Assembly: GCA_004764695.1 (NCBI GenBank)
Contig: SMSO01000032.1
Location: forward strand, 1,820,501 to 1,884,500
Reading direction: 5' to 3'
DNA length: 64,000 nt
DNA from: Schizochytrium sp. TIO01
Taxonomy: Eukaryota; Sar; Bigyra; Thraustochytrida; Thraustochytriidae
Shown here: positions 33,134 to 46,717 of the stretch, piece by piece
Layout: each line of letters starts with the position of its first letter
How positions within the stretch are numbered: the first letter of the stretch is position 1
Position numbers and translations under genes: made by a program
The notes under the pieces: generated by a model
The model's input: the letters and a program-made list of their open reading frames with translations, nothing else
What the model was told of the DNA's origin: nothing
The model's database searches: none

Positions 33134-33355
33134 TTTGCTTGTTCGCTTGTTCGCTTATTGACTACTGCTCGCCCGCCACCCTGCAGCTGCGGTCGGCGAG
33201 CAGCCCGTGGCTGTCGGCGAGCAGTCCTGGTCCCAGGACCCCGAGGCCGCTGCCTGCCAGCTTCCACGGCAACACGGCTTGTCGGTAGAACGTCGCCTAG
33301 CAAACACTTACTCATCAACATCAACACCATCATTTGAATGGAAGAAGGAGAGTAT

Positions 33356-33385
33356 GAAAGAAAGAAAGAAAGAAAGAAAAAAAAA
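33356..33385 (+). repeat. (GAAA)n microsatellite
   Basis: About six GAAA units followed by an A9 run. Confidence 0.85.
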
Positions 33386-35291
33386 GAGAGTGTTAACTAA
33401 CTGCAATCGAATATAAAATGTCAAGGTGTGTAATCGCGGCACGGAGTAAGTCTCCAAGAAAATGAATGAAGTGATGAAGAAGTACAGCTGTCGATAGCTT
33501 GACAGGCGGGTTTGATGCTGCAAACCTCTTCTTGCGTCAGTTGCATCTACTTAAAACATGACAACGACTGCTATATAGGTAGGCATAATCAGCCTGGCTT
33601 TGCTTCTTCATTCCACGTTATATTTCTTATGTTAATTATTTAATTTTAATAATAATAAATTAAAAAATCATGATCGTGATCATCGATTACCAGGAAAGAA
33701 AGGAAGGAAGAAAGGAAGGTGGAAAAAGTAAAAAGTAAGAAAAAGAGTCTATCAGAGATCTTTAGGCCACCCTAGCGAATAAGATTAGAACTGTCTGGCT
33801 CGCGCCCGAACGCCGCGAGCCACAGTTCGTTGCTGCATTCTCGACTCGATTCGTCACTTGCCGCCGTGAACGTTGTTTTGATCTGATTTTCAAGACCTGG
33901 TATTTAAAATTAAAAAAGGTGAATGAACCATGGAATGAATGAAGAAAGAGAAAGTAGCTAGTAATTTAATTTCGCTTCTTCGCTTTCGCTTTTCGCTTCA
34001 GATTGATGTTCTGAGGTGACACGCGGCGCCCTCTATCTCCTAGCTAGCGAGCTAGCAGGTCACTGCGACGGCAACCGGGCACCTCCAAAAGTGCGCACCG
34101 GCTTCGGACACCCATGACTACTCACCGCCCGCGTCAGCAGCATGCTAGCACGAGTTTCTTTCCGAGACGACCTCGCTGCCTCGTGCTCATATGGAACGAG
34201 TGTCTTCGGAAGAGGTAGTCGATGAAAATGCCTCTCAGGCAATTGCAGACAAAATAGCTAGGTTGCCATATGCATAGTATTCAGGATGATTAGTGGATAG
34301 GCAGAGGTAGGGAGGGTACTTTCTTTTATGTCGGCGAGGTATCTTTTGGGGATGGTAAATACTTGGCGGGGCAGAGGTGGCGCCAAATCAGCCTCGGTAG
34401 CAATAGCAGGGCCAGGGAAGTTATATATTTTACAAGCATTCTGTCGCAGCATTCCAACTCCAAGACGGAGGACTGTATGTTTCATTTCTTAATTCAATGG
34501 TAATATGATTTTTTTCAATTTATTCAATTAAAAGGAAGGTTGAAATCGAGGCGGGGAAATTCCAAAAAAGTCCATGTAATCTTTTGATCTCATTTTTTTT
34601 TAAATTAAAGAAGTCAATAAGATGGCTGAGCAACACAAGGAAAGGCAGAGTTAGAATAACTATCCTTTCAACCGTTCCGGAGTTCGGGCAAGCTTGAAAT
34701 TGGGGCTCTTTTGAGACTCTCCTAGCGCATATTTAAAGAATAGCCAGCACTGCATATCTTGAATTACTAATCACTTTGCAGGAATGGGTGGCAAGCTACC
34801 CTTAAGAAGCTGAACATATATCACATCCAATTGAAAAGAGCAATGAAATGTTAATTAGGTTGAACCAAATAATCGTACCTCTAAATGATGCGAAGGAGTT
34901 TAGCCGCGAAAATCAGTAGCGAACATAAACGAACGAGAAGATACCTAACAGTATAAAACCCATTATGGCAAGGGTCATCAAATCCGTACTGCAGCAAACT
35001 TGAAAGATCAAAAAGCCTTCTTATCTGATCTCGTTTCTATGAACAAAACACGATTCTCGACGAAGTATAGCACAGGTCACCACTTTATGTAATTATAATA
35101 CTAGTACTTTCATAAGTCAGATTTTTTAGCTTCACTCCTGCTTGGATAATCTATCATATTCTAAAAATACATGCAACCGTGACTACTAATATGCGATGTT
35201 AATGATAAATAAAAAAATTAATAAAACACTGCTCTCAGCACAAGAAGGGTAAGAAAGCTCATTTTACCCCCTGACGAATCAGCGAAACAAA

Positions 35292-35339
35292 CGCAAACTG
35301 TACCTACTTTGCAACCACAAACTGTACCTGCTTTGCGAC
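35292..35339 (+). repeat. 24-bp tandem duplication
   Basis: Two adjacent copies of a CxCAAACTGTACCTxCTTTG-type unit (35292-35315 and 35316-35339) differing at three positions. Confidence 0.85.
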
Positions 35340-35521
35340 CTCTCTCAGAGGTTTCCGTAATTTGCTTGAATTATGGAAACCACGGCTCGCGGCGTCCGCC
35401 AACTTCTTGCTGGTAGGAAGTAGGGAAGCGTGCACAAATTTCACTGCGAGGAGCGGATAAGTTGAACGTTGAACCTGTTTTTCGCAGTACTTACTCTTTA
35501 AAAAACTTTTTAAAAATAATA

Positions 35522-35560
35522 ATATATATATATATATTTATAGAGAGAGAGAGAGAGAGA
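35522..35560 (+). repeat. (AT)n and (GA)n dinucleotide tracts
   Basis: An alternating AT run of about 17 bases (35522-35538) is followed by a GA run of about 18 bases (35543-35560). Confidence 0.85.
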
Positions 35561-38500
35561 AAAAAAATAGCTTAATACTAAGTAGAAGTGTGATAAACGC
35601 CAAGTAGTATTCAGCATTCGACTCGAAAGGTAGTACTAGTAGCCTAATATGACCAAAGGCTAGGAGCTGTGCCTTTATAATTTTTAGCTGGGCTTCTTGG
35701 CTTGATACCAAGACGGTAAAGCTCGGGTTTTTGTTTATTTGTTGCAATTGTCTACTATGCTACAAGTTGCTTTCCCCCCCCTTTTAAATTTAAATTTAAT
35801 CTATCCTTTTGTTTATTTGAACAAAGTCAACACTTGAACAAATAGCGCACGCAGTGGTCGGCCTCTTCCATGGTTAGTCCAGAATCAGAAACAAGCAAAC
35901 ACTCTGTTCTCAGGTGGCATCCACAACTTGAAGTCTTGTTTTCCCGGCTATATACTTCTAAGTCCGAAAGCTAATAAGATAAGGGGCTTATCGAATCGTG
36001 AGGGACTGACACTACGATCAGGAGAATCACAGTTCTGTATTTGAATAGCTAAAAGAAAACAAATGCTGACTAAAACACATGCGTTATTTACTTTAAGTCA
36101 ATTAGACCTAACTCACCCGCCTAATAAGCTAATTAAAGAAGAGTAGGAGCACACAACTCCGTTGTGCACCCGGAATAAGTCACTAGATTAACTCTAGAGA
36201 ATATAACTTAAAGTGGCAATGGGTTTAGAGATGTCAGAGCAACCTTCAAGAAACACCATGTATGAACTCAAGATGCTTCAAGTTAAAAAAAAAAGACGCT
36301 GAGGGTGTATGCCATTTCGAGTGACGAAGCTTGCTAAAGTGTTGGACCTCCTTTTAATTTGTATGGAGCCTCCCTATTGACACTAAGTTTCAAATGACGC
36401 AGTCCATTTCTATTGTTTGAGCATGGGTACTGCGTAGTTAATGCCAACTAAGAAATAACACACTGCCCTTTCGTAGATTAGTTTCATAAGTGCACCTCTC
36501 CGATTTGAGGGATCGCATACATAAGAATAAATGGATTGATAAAGTAGGCAAAATAACGAAACAATTCCATTTTCTCGCTTGGCCAAAAGTATGATACGGT
36601 TGCATCCTTCATGCAAGCAAGAAACAACTGTGATTCATACGAACCAACTGCGGAGCCTAAAGTTTGTAATTGGCTTGACAATAATATATCACTTAACTTG
36701 AATACAAACGACTACCCAGGCTAGGTAAGCAAATCTAGAGTCCATTCCTTACTAACATTGGACCTACCACTCTTTCTTACGCGTGAAAGAAACTATCCAA
36801 ATAACACAGTTAGGTTTAGCGCCTTAGTTGAATTCAAACCTGCGTCACACGCAGTCACAGCTTTGATCATCGACTCTAATACATAAAAAATAGGGATAAA
36901 TGATTGCGTAGTGAATTTAGCCACAGGTAAATACTTGCAACATTTTTTTAGCATATACTACTGGCTCCAATCCAGCATAACAAATTTCAGAAGAAGCTAT
37001 ATTCAGTCTCCAGTTCTTCGATCGCCAAGATACACACTTTCTTCTGATCTGGAAGCGATAGTTACAAACGTATGTGAGCGAGCGCAGATACTATTTTTCC
37101 CTCCCTGTTATATAAGCCAGTTTGCTGCACGTGCGTAGTAGAGGAAATGAAAACACAGCAAAGCAATTGTACAGGTCAGAAACCAGGGTTTTCCTTGTTG
37201 TTTTCATTATTTAGAAAGAAAAAAAGGAAATTAAAATCCTGAAATTTGCACATCATCGATCATACCGTCGTTTTCAAACGTTAAGTTTTATTGTGAATCA
37301 ACTTCGCACGTCCTTCAAACCTTCGCTCAAAATGGCATGATGCATTAGTACTAGGTGCCTATTCTCTTGATGTCAGATTTATGTTTGCGCCTGTGATCAA
37401 CCATGTTAAATTGCATTTACTCTATTGTATCGAATGTTACCTTCAAAACCAATAACTCGATTTCCTGTCAAATTCTGAGTATCAACTTCTAAAGTAGCAT
37501 ACAACAAGTAGTGAGTTCCCAAGGTTGAACAAACACAGTCTTCCTTTCTTCTCTATCGACATTCAATATGCTCGAGTACCAACTATTTCTCCTAATAGTC
37601 GGTCGGCGCCCAGATGAAAATCTACTTGAAAGGTCAATTTTTAATTTAAAAAAGTTATGAAAAAAAAAATAACATATCTTTAAAATTAAAATTATATATT
37701 GACTGCATATTATTTGTGTTCCGGGGGCAAACAGTACTTAAATTTAAGATAGAAAACAATTGGAAGTGTTAGCAGTGTGAACTGGGTTTTCTTTCCTTTC
37801 ACTGCCACTCTTCCAATAATTCTTCCTTCCTCTCCCACACCTGAGGCCATGTCGAAAACCAGGTTAAAAACCGCAAGGGTGATTAATAAATGTAGTTCTA
37901 AAGAAGTGTTTCCGCTAGGCTTTTCTATAGGAATCAAAGAGCCTGCCCATGAACCTGCTAGGAGACGTAATCGCCACACTTGTAGGCAGAGAGCAAGCGC
38001 TATGAGGCCCATGGTCGTCCTCTATTTCTTCATATCTCATGCTATCCTATCCAGTACCTTCAATTGGCCATGATAATTTATGTCAAGAGATCCCAGCGAT
38101 CAATTCCACGGGGATATCCAAGCGTGTTGTTCGCAAATGTTGCAACTATTCACTATCTGCCACGCGGTCAATTTAACAGGAATAGTAGCACTGAGACCCT
38201 CGATAAAACTTTAATTATTTAAAATATATAAAAAATACCACTTAAAAACTACCTACTAAATTTTATTATGACAACTAACCAAAACTGCTAAAGAGGTGGC
38301 AAACCGGCGGGTTTTAAATAGCAATAGTTCAGCAGCAGTGATTCTTTTTACCCGAATCGCAGCAGGAGTAGGTATGATACAAGGGATGGTAGTAAATATG
38401 GTGGTAGAGATGGTAGTATGTGTGATAGTAGAAGTGGTAGTAGGTATATTAGGTATAGGTCTCTATATGTTTTATTTACTCCTGCTTATAAGAGCTTCTG

Positions 38501-41500
38501 ATCAACAATAAAAAATAAAATAAAATAGAAAAGCAGGCAAGTTTCAAGACTCGCTCAGCAATGAGGAGGAGGAGGGTGGCGAGGGGAAGGAGTAATGTCG
38601 AGGACTGATTCGAATGGGTGCCTGGCTAGGATCAGAGTTGAAGAAGCAAGAAAGCTGACACTTTCTGGGTGGCGGCGCCCGTCGGCATGGCGACTGCATC
38701 CTCCCTTCGCGAGCTCTTCCACCTATCTCCCAGCCAGGCAGGTAAACTGTCTGTATTTTATGATGGATCAAAGGAAAAACACTCCGTCTTACCGCCGCAA
38801 TTGACAGATAAAACTTTCAATACCACGTGACCTGGTGCACTCAGACTTCTTTCAAGGGTTTGGAGGCGCCACAGGCCTCAGTACAGATGGATATTGAAGG
38901 GCAGACAAGGAGGGTGACGAGAATTACATGCATCGTCTGATGAAGTGACGCTAGTCTCGAGCAAACTCTCGCTGCCGTGCTGTCTAAAACAAAGATCAAA
39001 GATGTTTTCTACTTGTCCTTTTTTCTTTTATTTGCGGTGACCAAACTGTGATGGTATTCACGAACAAAAAATCAACTTTTAAGTTGAGATTTGTTAGTCA
39101 ATGAGGAGAAGATATTGTGCTTTGTTGAGCAACCCGCACAACGCGGGCAACCATGCACAAAACCTCGCCTCTCATCTTGTGCTTTGTGCAAAAAAAAGAG
39201 TGCACTCGACGCTTTATGCTTCTCAACACAATCGCTACCGCCTCTTCAACTGCAAAAGTTGCTCATTGCCGTCGATCGAAGTGCTCTTCAGGGAGTCAAA
39301 GCATAATTTTCTCTCTTACCGCACTCTCCTTTTTAACAGGTGGCCTTGGCTACTCTGGGACCCATCCCGTCGAGAGAAACCTTGCCTTTTTAGAGAAAGA
39401 CCTGGACGTCGGACGCTTCTGGGCAGAGTGCTAGTCGCTACTTAGCTCTTGTTATCAACAGCGCGATTGCCGTACTCCTAGAGTTAGTACCTAACAGTGA
39501 ACACATAGGTAGAGTAGTGCAGATTGTCAAGCTCTGTTGTATCTAAAGAGCAGCTTAGTGTGGTATAGATGAGTACTACTAATGGGTCTACAAAAAGAGA
39601 CAGACTTATGAAACTGCGTGTTGATGTCTTCTCCAAACAACGACTTTTAGATTAGAACCACTAGACATTTGAAAGCAACACTCACTCGAGAGAGCGGTTT
39701 CTGCTCGCAGAAATGCGGCTGGAGTATTGTAAGCTACCTGGAAAGGAAATCTGTTCGTCGCCTACACATTTGTGCGTTATTGAAGCAAAAAAAAAAAGCA
39801 GATACAAAAAAAACCTCGCTCGTTAAAGCCGGGCATTTGTACCATTCGGGAGACGCCATTGAATTGCTCGGAGCGCTGTTCGTGCGCTCAAGTTATTAGA
39901 AGTACACCCGCACCACTCTAGCATGTATTCAATCAAACAGTGACAATCAAATTCGCAATTGTCGTCAAAATGCGAAAATCTCATGGGAGTCACAATTTGT
40001 GTATCCCTGTAAGCCCATGCCTCGATGGTTTCCTTGCATGTGAGTGAGATGCAGTATGTAAAAATGACGGAGATCCACGTACCAAATATTTTCATCATAA
40101 AGAAGCAGCACCGTTCTGATTGCTAAAAAGCTCAGTAAATATCAGAATATGCCGAACTAAAAACCTTAGGTTGAATAGTGGAAAGATCATGCATGTCCTA
40201 CTAGCATAATAGCTCTTGCTTCGTGGCAAACGGAACAGGCTGAAACACTGGAAAATTACCAGTTGTGTCTCGGTTTTCATCCTTGCATTCCAAGCTTTTA
40301 ATGGTGTATCCTGGTAATCATTTTTAGGTGGCTGCGCCTGTCTCAAACAAAGCTGTAACAGAGACAGCATACCTTATCGACAAGCCACTCCTTGCACATG
40401 GTTCTACACTAATGTGAGCTTGCTCATCTCTCACTCGCTTTCTCGCTTCAATAAGTCAAACAGGCCGTGTTGTTCTTTACCATGGACTGAATGATGAAAG
40501 AAAAAGGGATTTAAGTCTGCTCCGAAGCGTAGGACAAAAGATGGGTCGTTACCGCGAAAAGAACCTTAAGTACTTTGGGGGGTATCGCCCCATCTCCCAT
40601 CACGCTGTTTTCAAAAGACTGTTCGTACAAAGACCCTGTTTGCAAAACTCTGGTGTATTAACTATCCCATGCTTAAGTTTTCCCCCTCTCATTTTGATCA
40701 CTGTAAAAGACAGAAGAAAAATGCCTGTTCCCACGGGCGGTCGAGCACACACTGGGCAACCTCTGTCATTAAAAGAAAATGCACACCGGCAACTTGCACA
40801 GCAGATCTTTAGCGAATCGTTGTCCCCAGCACTCAAGCCGAGAGGGCTGTTTAAAACGGCAAGGTCTCCAAGCAGAGGCACCGAGGCTGTAGGTAAATCA
40901 TCTTCAAGCAAGCAAATGCACAGATATGCGATTAGAGAGCCCTGATCGCTTCAAGTGATCTCTTCAGATGTGTGAAAACAAAGAAACACTGGTAGAGCTC
41001 TTCTCCGCGTTGGCGAGATCCACTTTAGAGCCAACTTACTTATTCAAAAGTCAACTATTGAGTGTCCTTTACCAATGATTCGGCGTCTCTACTAGCATCC
41101 AGAGAGCACTCACTATCTAGGTGCACATGAGCAAACGAGCAACTGGATGTTGACTTTGAAACCACGATTATTTGAAGCAAATTGGCAGTTCGCCGTTCGT
41201 GTGCACTCAGCTTCAAAATTCCTAACCCACCCCAGGCGGTCTCCTTATCCACCTAACTATGATACCTTGGTGGCGGCCTCCTCATTCTCATGAAATGGAA
41301 AGGCTGTTCCTCCAGATAGGTCCTTTTACTTATTTGGCAAAGATTTATGCTATATTCTACACCTCTTATTGCGGCTTCTCAAACAGCTTTACGATAGGAA
41401 GGGAAAACTACCTCGGTACCTATTGAGCGTGGGTCGGCAAACGTAGCTTTTATAACGCAGACGTCTCTCCATACTTCGTCAGCACAACCAGGACTCAAGA

Positions 41501-42692
41501 GTGCCATCAACAGATAGTAACCTGCATTAGATCCCAGAAACCGCTCTCCAATGAGCCGCATCAACAACCTCGTTCATTGACAATTCTTGAGTTCATACTA
41601 CGCAGTTCTCCAGACTTTGACTATGACTGACTGTCCCTAGTAGATATTATGTACTACTACCATGCAGAGTTTTCTTAGATCCAAAGAGAGGTCCAAATGG
41701 TCTTGCTATGAAATACTCTTGAGGCTTGTACTTTCTTTTTCTTTTCGGGCACAAATTTGAGGGGAAGAAAAGAACAAAACAGAACAGAGACTTGAATCTC
41801 AAATTCTTACTATGCAAAACAAGTAACCAGAAGGGTACGAGCATGAGCGCTGATGGTTCAAGAAGTTCCTTGGACTGCAGAGAATGTGTTGAAATACAGG
41901 CTGCCGGAGATTGAAGCTCCAACAGCATGCTCTCGTGCCCGCCACGTACCATGGCTCGTGTGCCGACAAAATAATATTGGTACACACCATAGTTGGTCAC
42001 TGAGGACCTCTAGGGTGAGGAATGAGAATTCCTCTATAGAAAATTCTCGCAGGTGCAAGCAGCTACATTGCAAGCTCACAAAGTCTTCGAAAAGCTGGTT
42101 GCTCCTATCGCAAATTGAAGGGTTGACTCCAACTAGCGATGACGCCGATGATGGGCACAGTTTTGCGACCCAAAAAATTGGGCACTCGTTGCGAGAGAGC
42201 CTCCAGGGTCCATGGCGAGCCAAATTAGTGTTTGAATCACGGAATAAGGGTAATGACCTCTTACTATTCTGCATAACTAGATATTAGGACTATCCAAAGA
42301 ACTCATAGTAGTACGTTCCTACTATTATGGAGTTTCTCATCAGGAGCTAGGTAAATAGATGCATACTCAAATTGAATTCTTTGAGTTCTAACCTAAGGAA
42401 AGTGGATCTGCAGGAGTAGCCTTGATAGTTGGGTGTGTTCATTCCATGATCATCTTCGTTGTAAAAAGCTACCAAGCCCCTCTCACCACTCCAAGGCTAC
42501 TCATATCAATCCTTATACGTAGAATAAACTCGGGTTAAAGCATGTCTCGCTTTAAACGACTTTGAGCCCAGGAACGTAATCCCTTTCTTCATGATTTTGC
42601 TCGCTGGAGGCAAGTATAAACACCATTGTAGAAAGAATTCTCTAAAGTTAAGGTCAACAGTTTTTGAGTGTGAAAGAGAAATAACACTAGCA

Positions 42693-42748
42693 GCAATACA
42701 GCAGCGATGAGACGCATGTAGCAATACAGCAGCGATGAGACGCATGTA
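42693..42748 (+). repeat. perfect 28-bp tandem duplication
   Basis: The unit starting GCAATACAGCAGCGATGAGA occurs twice without mismatch, at 42693-42720 and 42721-42748, and a third copy begins (GCAAT). Confidence 0.95.
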
Positions 42749-43097
42749 GCAATGGGGAGTCAGAGAGCGTGGAGGGCATACAGATGTGAATTCGATAGTG
42801 GTTTGAGCAAAAGATTAATTCGATACAAATAATCGAACAAACCACCACTACCAGCAACTGTCAGCAGTTGATAAACACTTCAACGTGGACGTTTTATTCC
42901 AGGCGTTTCGTGCAATACTTTCAATGCGGGCCAAACTTTCATTTCGCTTAGATAGACCAGTATGCAACCAATGTAAAGCCGACCAGGACTGCGAAATGGC
43001 AGCACGAGCAACAACAATTTCAAGCAACCAAAAGCCTGTGTAAAGGGCTTCCACAATCCACACACAATCCAGAGTTTTAAAATACCCGGCTATTGCA

Positions 43098-43117
43098 CAG
43101 CAGCAGCAGCAGCAGCA
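43098..43117 (+). repeat. (CAG)6 microsatellite
   Basis: Six CAG units plus a partial one in non-coding sequence. Confidence 0.9.
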
Positions 43118-46100
43118 ATTTTTCTAATCCAATTGTGAAACGATTTCTGAGGCTTGCGAGGTAAGACTATAACTATGGAGAGAGGCTTCTCGATTTTGGT
43201 TCATTGAAAAACAAAGCAGATGCAATTGGTACAGCTTAAAACTTGTTGATAAGTCGAACAAAGTTTAATCTGCACAAACCGCATAGGGCTGGTTGGTTGC
43301 ACTGGAACAGGAACAAACGTGCCAGTGTGTAAACTCCCTAAGACTTTAACAACTTCGATCGAAACTTGTTTCCACCCCACCCGATCGCGCATAAACGTAG
43401 GGAAATGATGGGCAGCTAAAACGCAATGCGCAATGACATCAATTGTGTAAAGCAATGAAATATTTCGATAGCAAGATCCAGTTGATTAAAGCCCCACGGA
43501 AACCATCGATCGTGCGATCCTTGCTATGCGTAGACATGCACATGGTTGCGCCTCCACGTATCTATATTGCCAAACATACTTCAACGGCATGTGCGTTTTT
43601 ACGAAACGGAGCTGATATTACTGTTGAGTTCCGAATGTAAGCAATGAGAATGACAGGAATGGCACCTTTAACTAGATCTCTGTTTCGCTGAAACCACGTG
43701 GTATATAATATGTGTGCTAGCAGATAAGATTTGTCTAGCGGTATGATGAATTTCATAATGCTTGCGATAACCTTAACCACCTTTTATGTAGTAAGTGTTC
43801 TCTTAATAGTCCATGGTCGAGTAACAAAAGGTAGTGACTCTGATTCAATATATTGGCAATAACTGCTTGTATTGAATCTCCCTTTTGATTAATGTTTCAA
43901 ACCATTGATCACAAATCACGAGAGAGACAGGTGCGGGGGGCATCGTCTAGTTAACCTGGGGCAAATTAAATTGTTGAAGCATTTCTATTTGCCAAATGCT
44001 GTTTTATCTCCCTTACTGAAGTTTTCATTGCCCCCCAAACTTGCGTGCCGCCTTTGAGAAGGTTCTTCATAAACACAATAACAAATGTATATACTGAAGC
44101 ATTGCGTTAGAGCGAATTTGCAATGCGACCCTTTGTTCATTCATAACGGGTGAAATTGAACGCAACCTAGTGATGCATGATTCAACGGTAGAGAGGTTTC
44201 ATGAACACTACATGGATAGTAATTTTATGGTCGCCCTTAATCGCATCTTTTGCTGGCACATCGCTTTTAATACTGCAAAAGGAGCTTGGGAATAGCTTGA
44301 GATAGCCCAAATTCACGTTCTAGACGCCCAAGTTTAGTGTTTGGAACATAAATTTGGGCAATCACGCGGTCTAGTACATACGTAGACTGTTCAGGCTCAG
44401 TTTGTTTTGCGGAATTCGTAGTTTTGCAAAGGGACGACCTATGCATTTAAAACATAACTCGAGCTAGAACAAATGTAATGATGGTAGGGTGTGAGTCTCA
44501 TAGAAACTATATGTGCGTGCACTCGACTGCGACAACCTGAGCAAACGCAAGATTGACGAGCAGTTGAACAGGTACATCAATACTGCTGATACTTGAAATC
44601 TGCCATGTCCTGTGGAACTTACAAAACTTTTGCAAATTTACCTTTCTGATAGTCCTATTCATTCATAACCGCTCTTCACAAGGTAACCATTGAGCACGGT
44701 TTTTGGTGCACCTCATAAATCATTGTGAGGTGTTAACCTTCACTATGTGGTGCAATGAAAGGATCCATAAAGATGATGAAAGAAGGCCATGCCCAACAAC
44801 AATAGCAGTAGAGCGTTGGTTGCAAAGAGGAAAAGATATAAATCATAAATCAACTTCTGAACAGTCGCTCGTATGTTGCAACTTCGTCCGTGCTTTAATG
44901 CCTCCACAAACGAGATCGCCGCGTACTCAATCGCATTCAACTCAGCCGAGACGGGCGAGTTTGAATTGGTTTGCGTATCTCCTCAGTTAAAACATATGGG
45001 GAGATATTAAACATTTACCTGGCGAATGATCTATATCTCATGTCAACGAAGTGAGCAATTATAAAGAAATGAATAAGTCCAGAATGTAAAGCACAGGGAA
45101 GTCGTCATCGATATTCTAGGATTCATCGCATACGTGAGTATTGATGTTTCAGATATTTTGTTTCGTTCTAGTTATCTGCCGCCTTCTTGCCTTTCATTGA
45201 GTCAGACAAAGTAAGCGCGTATGTAGTGAAAAGGAACTAACTTGAAAAGCTTCAATAGTCCACCTATACAAAGCTCAGATAACCTTTTTCAACAAGAAGA
45301 CGTAATGAAGCCCTTCAACGAGATGATGTGAGTCTCAACGGAACATTGTTCTGGTTGGGGATCAGGATGCACATACATTCGACCATGCAATATACAAGAG
45401 ACATGTGCGGTACTTCTTTAGTTGAATGGCGTTCCCTTTAACAAAGACTTGAATGACTCAAATCCAGTGCAAAGCTGCGAAGCACAGATTTCATTTTGCC
45501 TTGATACAACACCACAGCGGGTATCAGATATTCGCAACTGGATTAAAGACAATACACCAGTTACGTCCCAGTTTAGGGGTATGTTGGACTAATCACGGGT
45601 CGTTTTAGGATAAGCATGACTAATTTCAGACTCTATCACTGAAAGTTGCTAGGCTAGTCTCGAGATTGAGCACATCCAGAACGTGGCAGATTCATTCAGT
45701 AAACAGGTAGAAAAGTCTCCTACACAGGACTTGTAGTTAAAACGAGGATAAACTGCATGATTCGTTCAGTGTGTAGCAACGAGGCCATGGAAAAGTCATC
45801 ACAAAATTCCAACTAACTGAAGCATGATAACTACCCATGCAGAGAGACAAGTAGATGATCTCAAGGGTTTCAAGCAGACCTTAGATGTTTTCGTCGAGGT
45901 GATAGCGAAAGTGGAGCTCAAAACTTTGAAAACAGAAACCTGTTGGGATGCTTGTTTGAGAAGTATCCAAAAAAGCAGGCTATCGCCATGTTTCTAATCA
46001 GTAAAGCGCATTCGATACTGTATACGTTTGCAGTTCACCATGGAATCTCAGTTGGAATAGAATGATGGTCCCTACCAATCTCTGGGCTTAAGGTGCTCTG

Positions 46101-46717
46101 AGAAGTAGCCATTTACGTAGCAAATCTGGTCCAGACCCAGTTCAGGCATTTTATTTGGAGGAAAACAGAGGTAGACGCAGTAGCGACCCACCATGCCGGG
46201 CGTAAAAGAGATTTCTGGAAAGCGAACTATACTTAATGAGCATCTTGGATACGAGGTCTGGTTCGTGATCAAAGTGATCTTCGAAGAGAAGCTTAAGAAC
46301 AAGAACAATCTTTTTCTTTTGATAAGCAACGACCCTACCCACCCCTACCCGTCGGCGTTGGCTACAGAAGTACGTCCTCGTTGATGTCCGAGACTAATTT
46401 AGTCTTTGTACAACTCTGGAACAGTAAAAAGATATAAAGACCATACTGTGCAATTTAACTTCAGAAGGCAGTCGGGACAAGTATTCCGTGTTTGCAGCCA
46501 AGCAACGACGGGGTGAAAAAGAGAAATATCAAAAGATTTATATTTTTTGAATTTTGAGGAAAGACATGGGGTGAGAACAAATGCTATCGTGAAGGTCTTG
46601 GCGAATTGCAAGTGGCAATTTTGGTCAACCATATAGGGAAAGACACTGACTTGCTTTATACATGCGAAACGACCTAAACACAATAGAGGATGAAAGAAGA
46701 ATAAGAACGAAAGGTGA

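Larger units (their letters stand above)
27181..34500. other. gene-poor region with microsatellites
   Basis: No gene can be named. Open frames are short, lack motifs and are equally common on both strands. It holds a (GATA)n run at 30736-30754, a TTGATC-type hexamer minisatellite at 33066-33133 and a (GAAA)n tract at 33356-33385, along with alternating AT-rich and GC-richer patches. Confidence 0.5.
34501..39600. other. gene-poor AT-rich region
   Basis: Nothing nameable. It contains a 24-base imperfect tandem duplication (35292-35339) and adjacent (TA)n and (GA)n runs (35522-35560). Coding-like fragments at 36484-36681 and 37710-38012 on the minus strand have no family match that I can make. 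Confidence 0.45.
39601..46717. other. gene-poor region with scattered coding-like fragments
   Basis: No confident gene. Several 60 to 140 codon open frames lie on both strands, and some are flanked by plausible splice sites (for example plus-strand pieces at 45422-46013 and a cysteine-bearing minus-strand frame at 40600-40911). I could not chain them into a recognisable protein. It could be a fast-evolving spliced gene, decayed sequence or chance. Confidence 0.4.

Noticed and set aside
37710-38012. Minus-strand open frame of 100 codons with hydrophobic stretches
   Set aside because: No family recognised, the antisense frame is equally long, and no exons could be chained.
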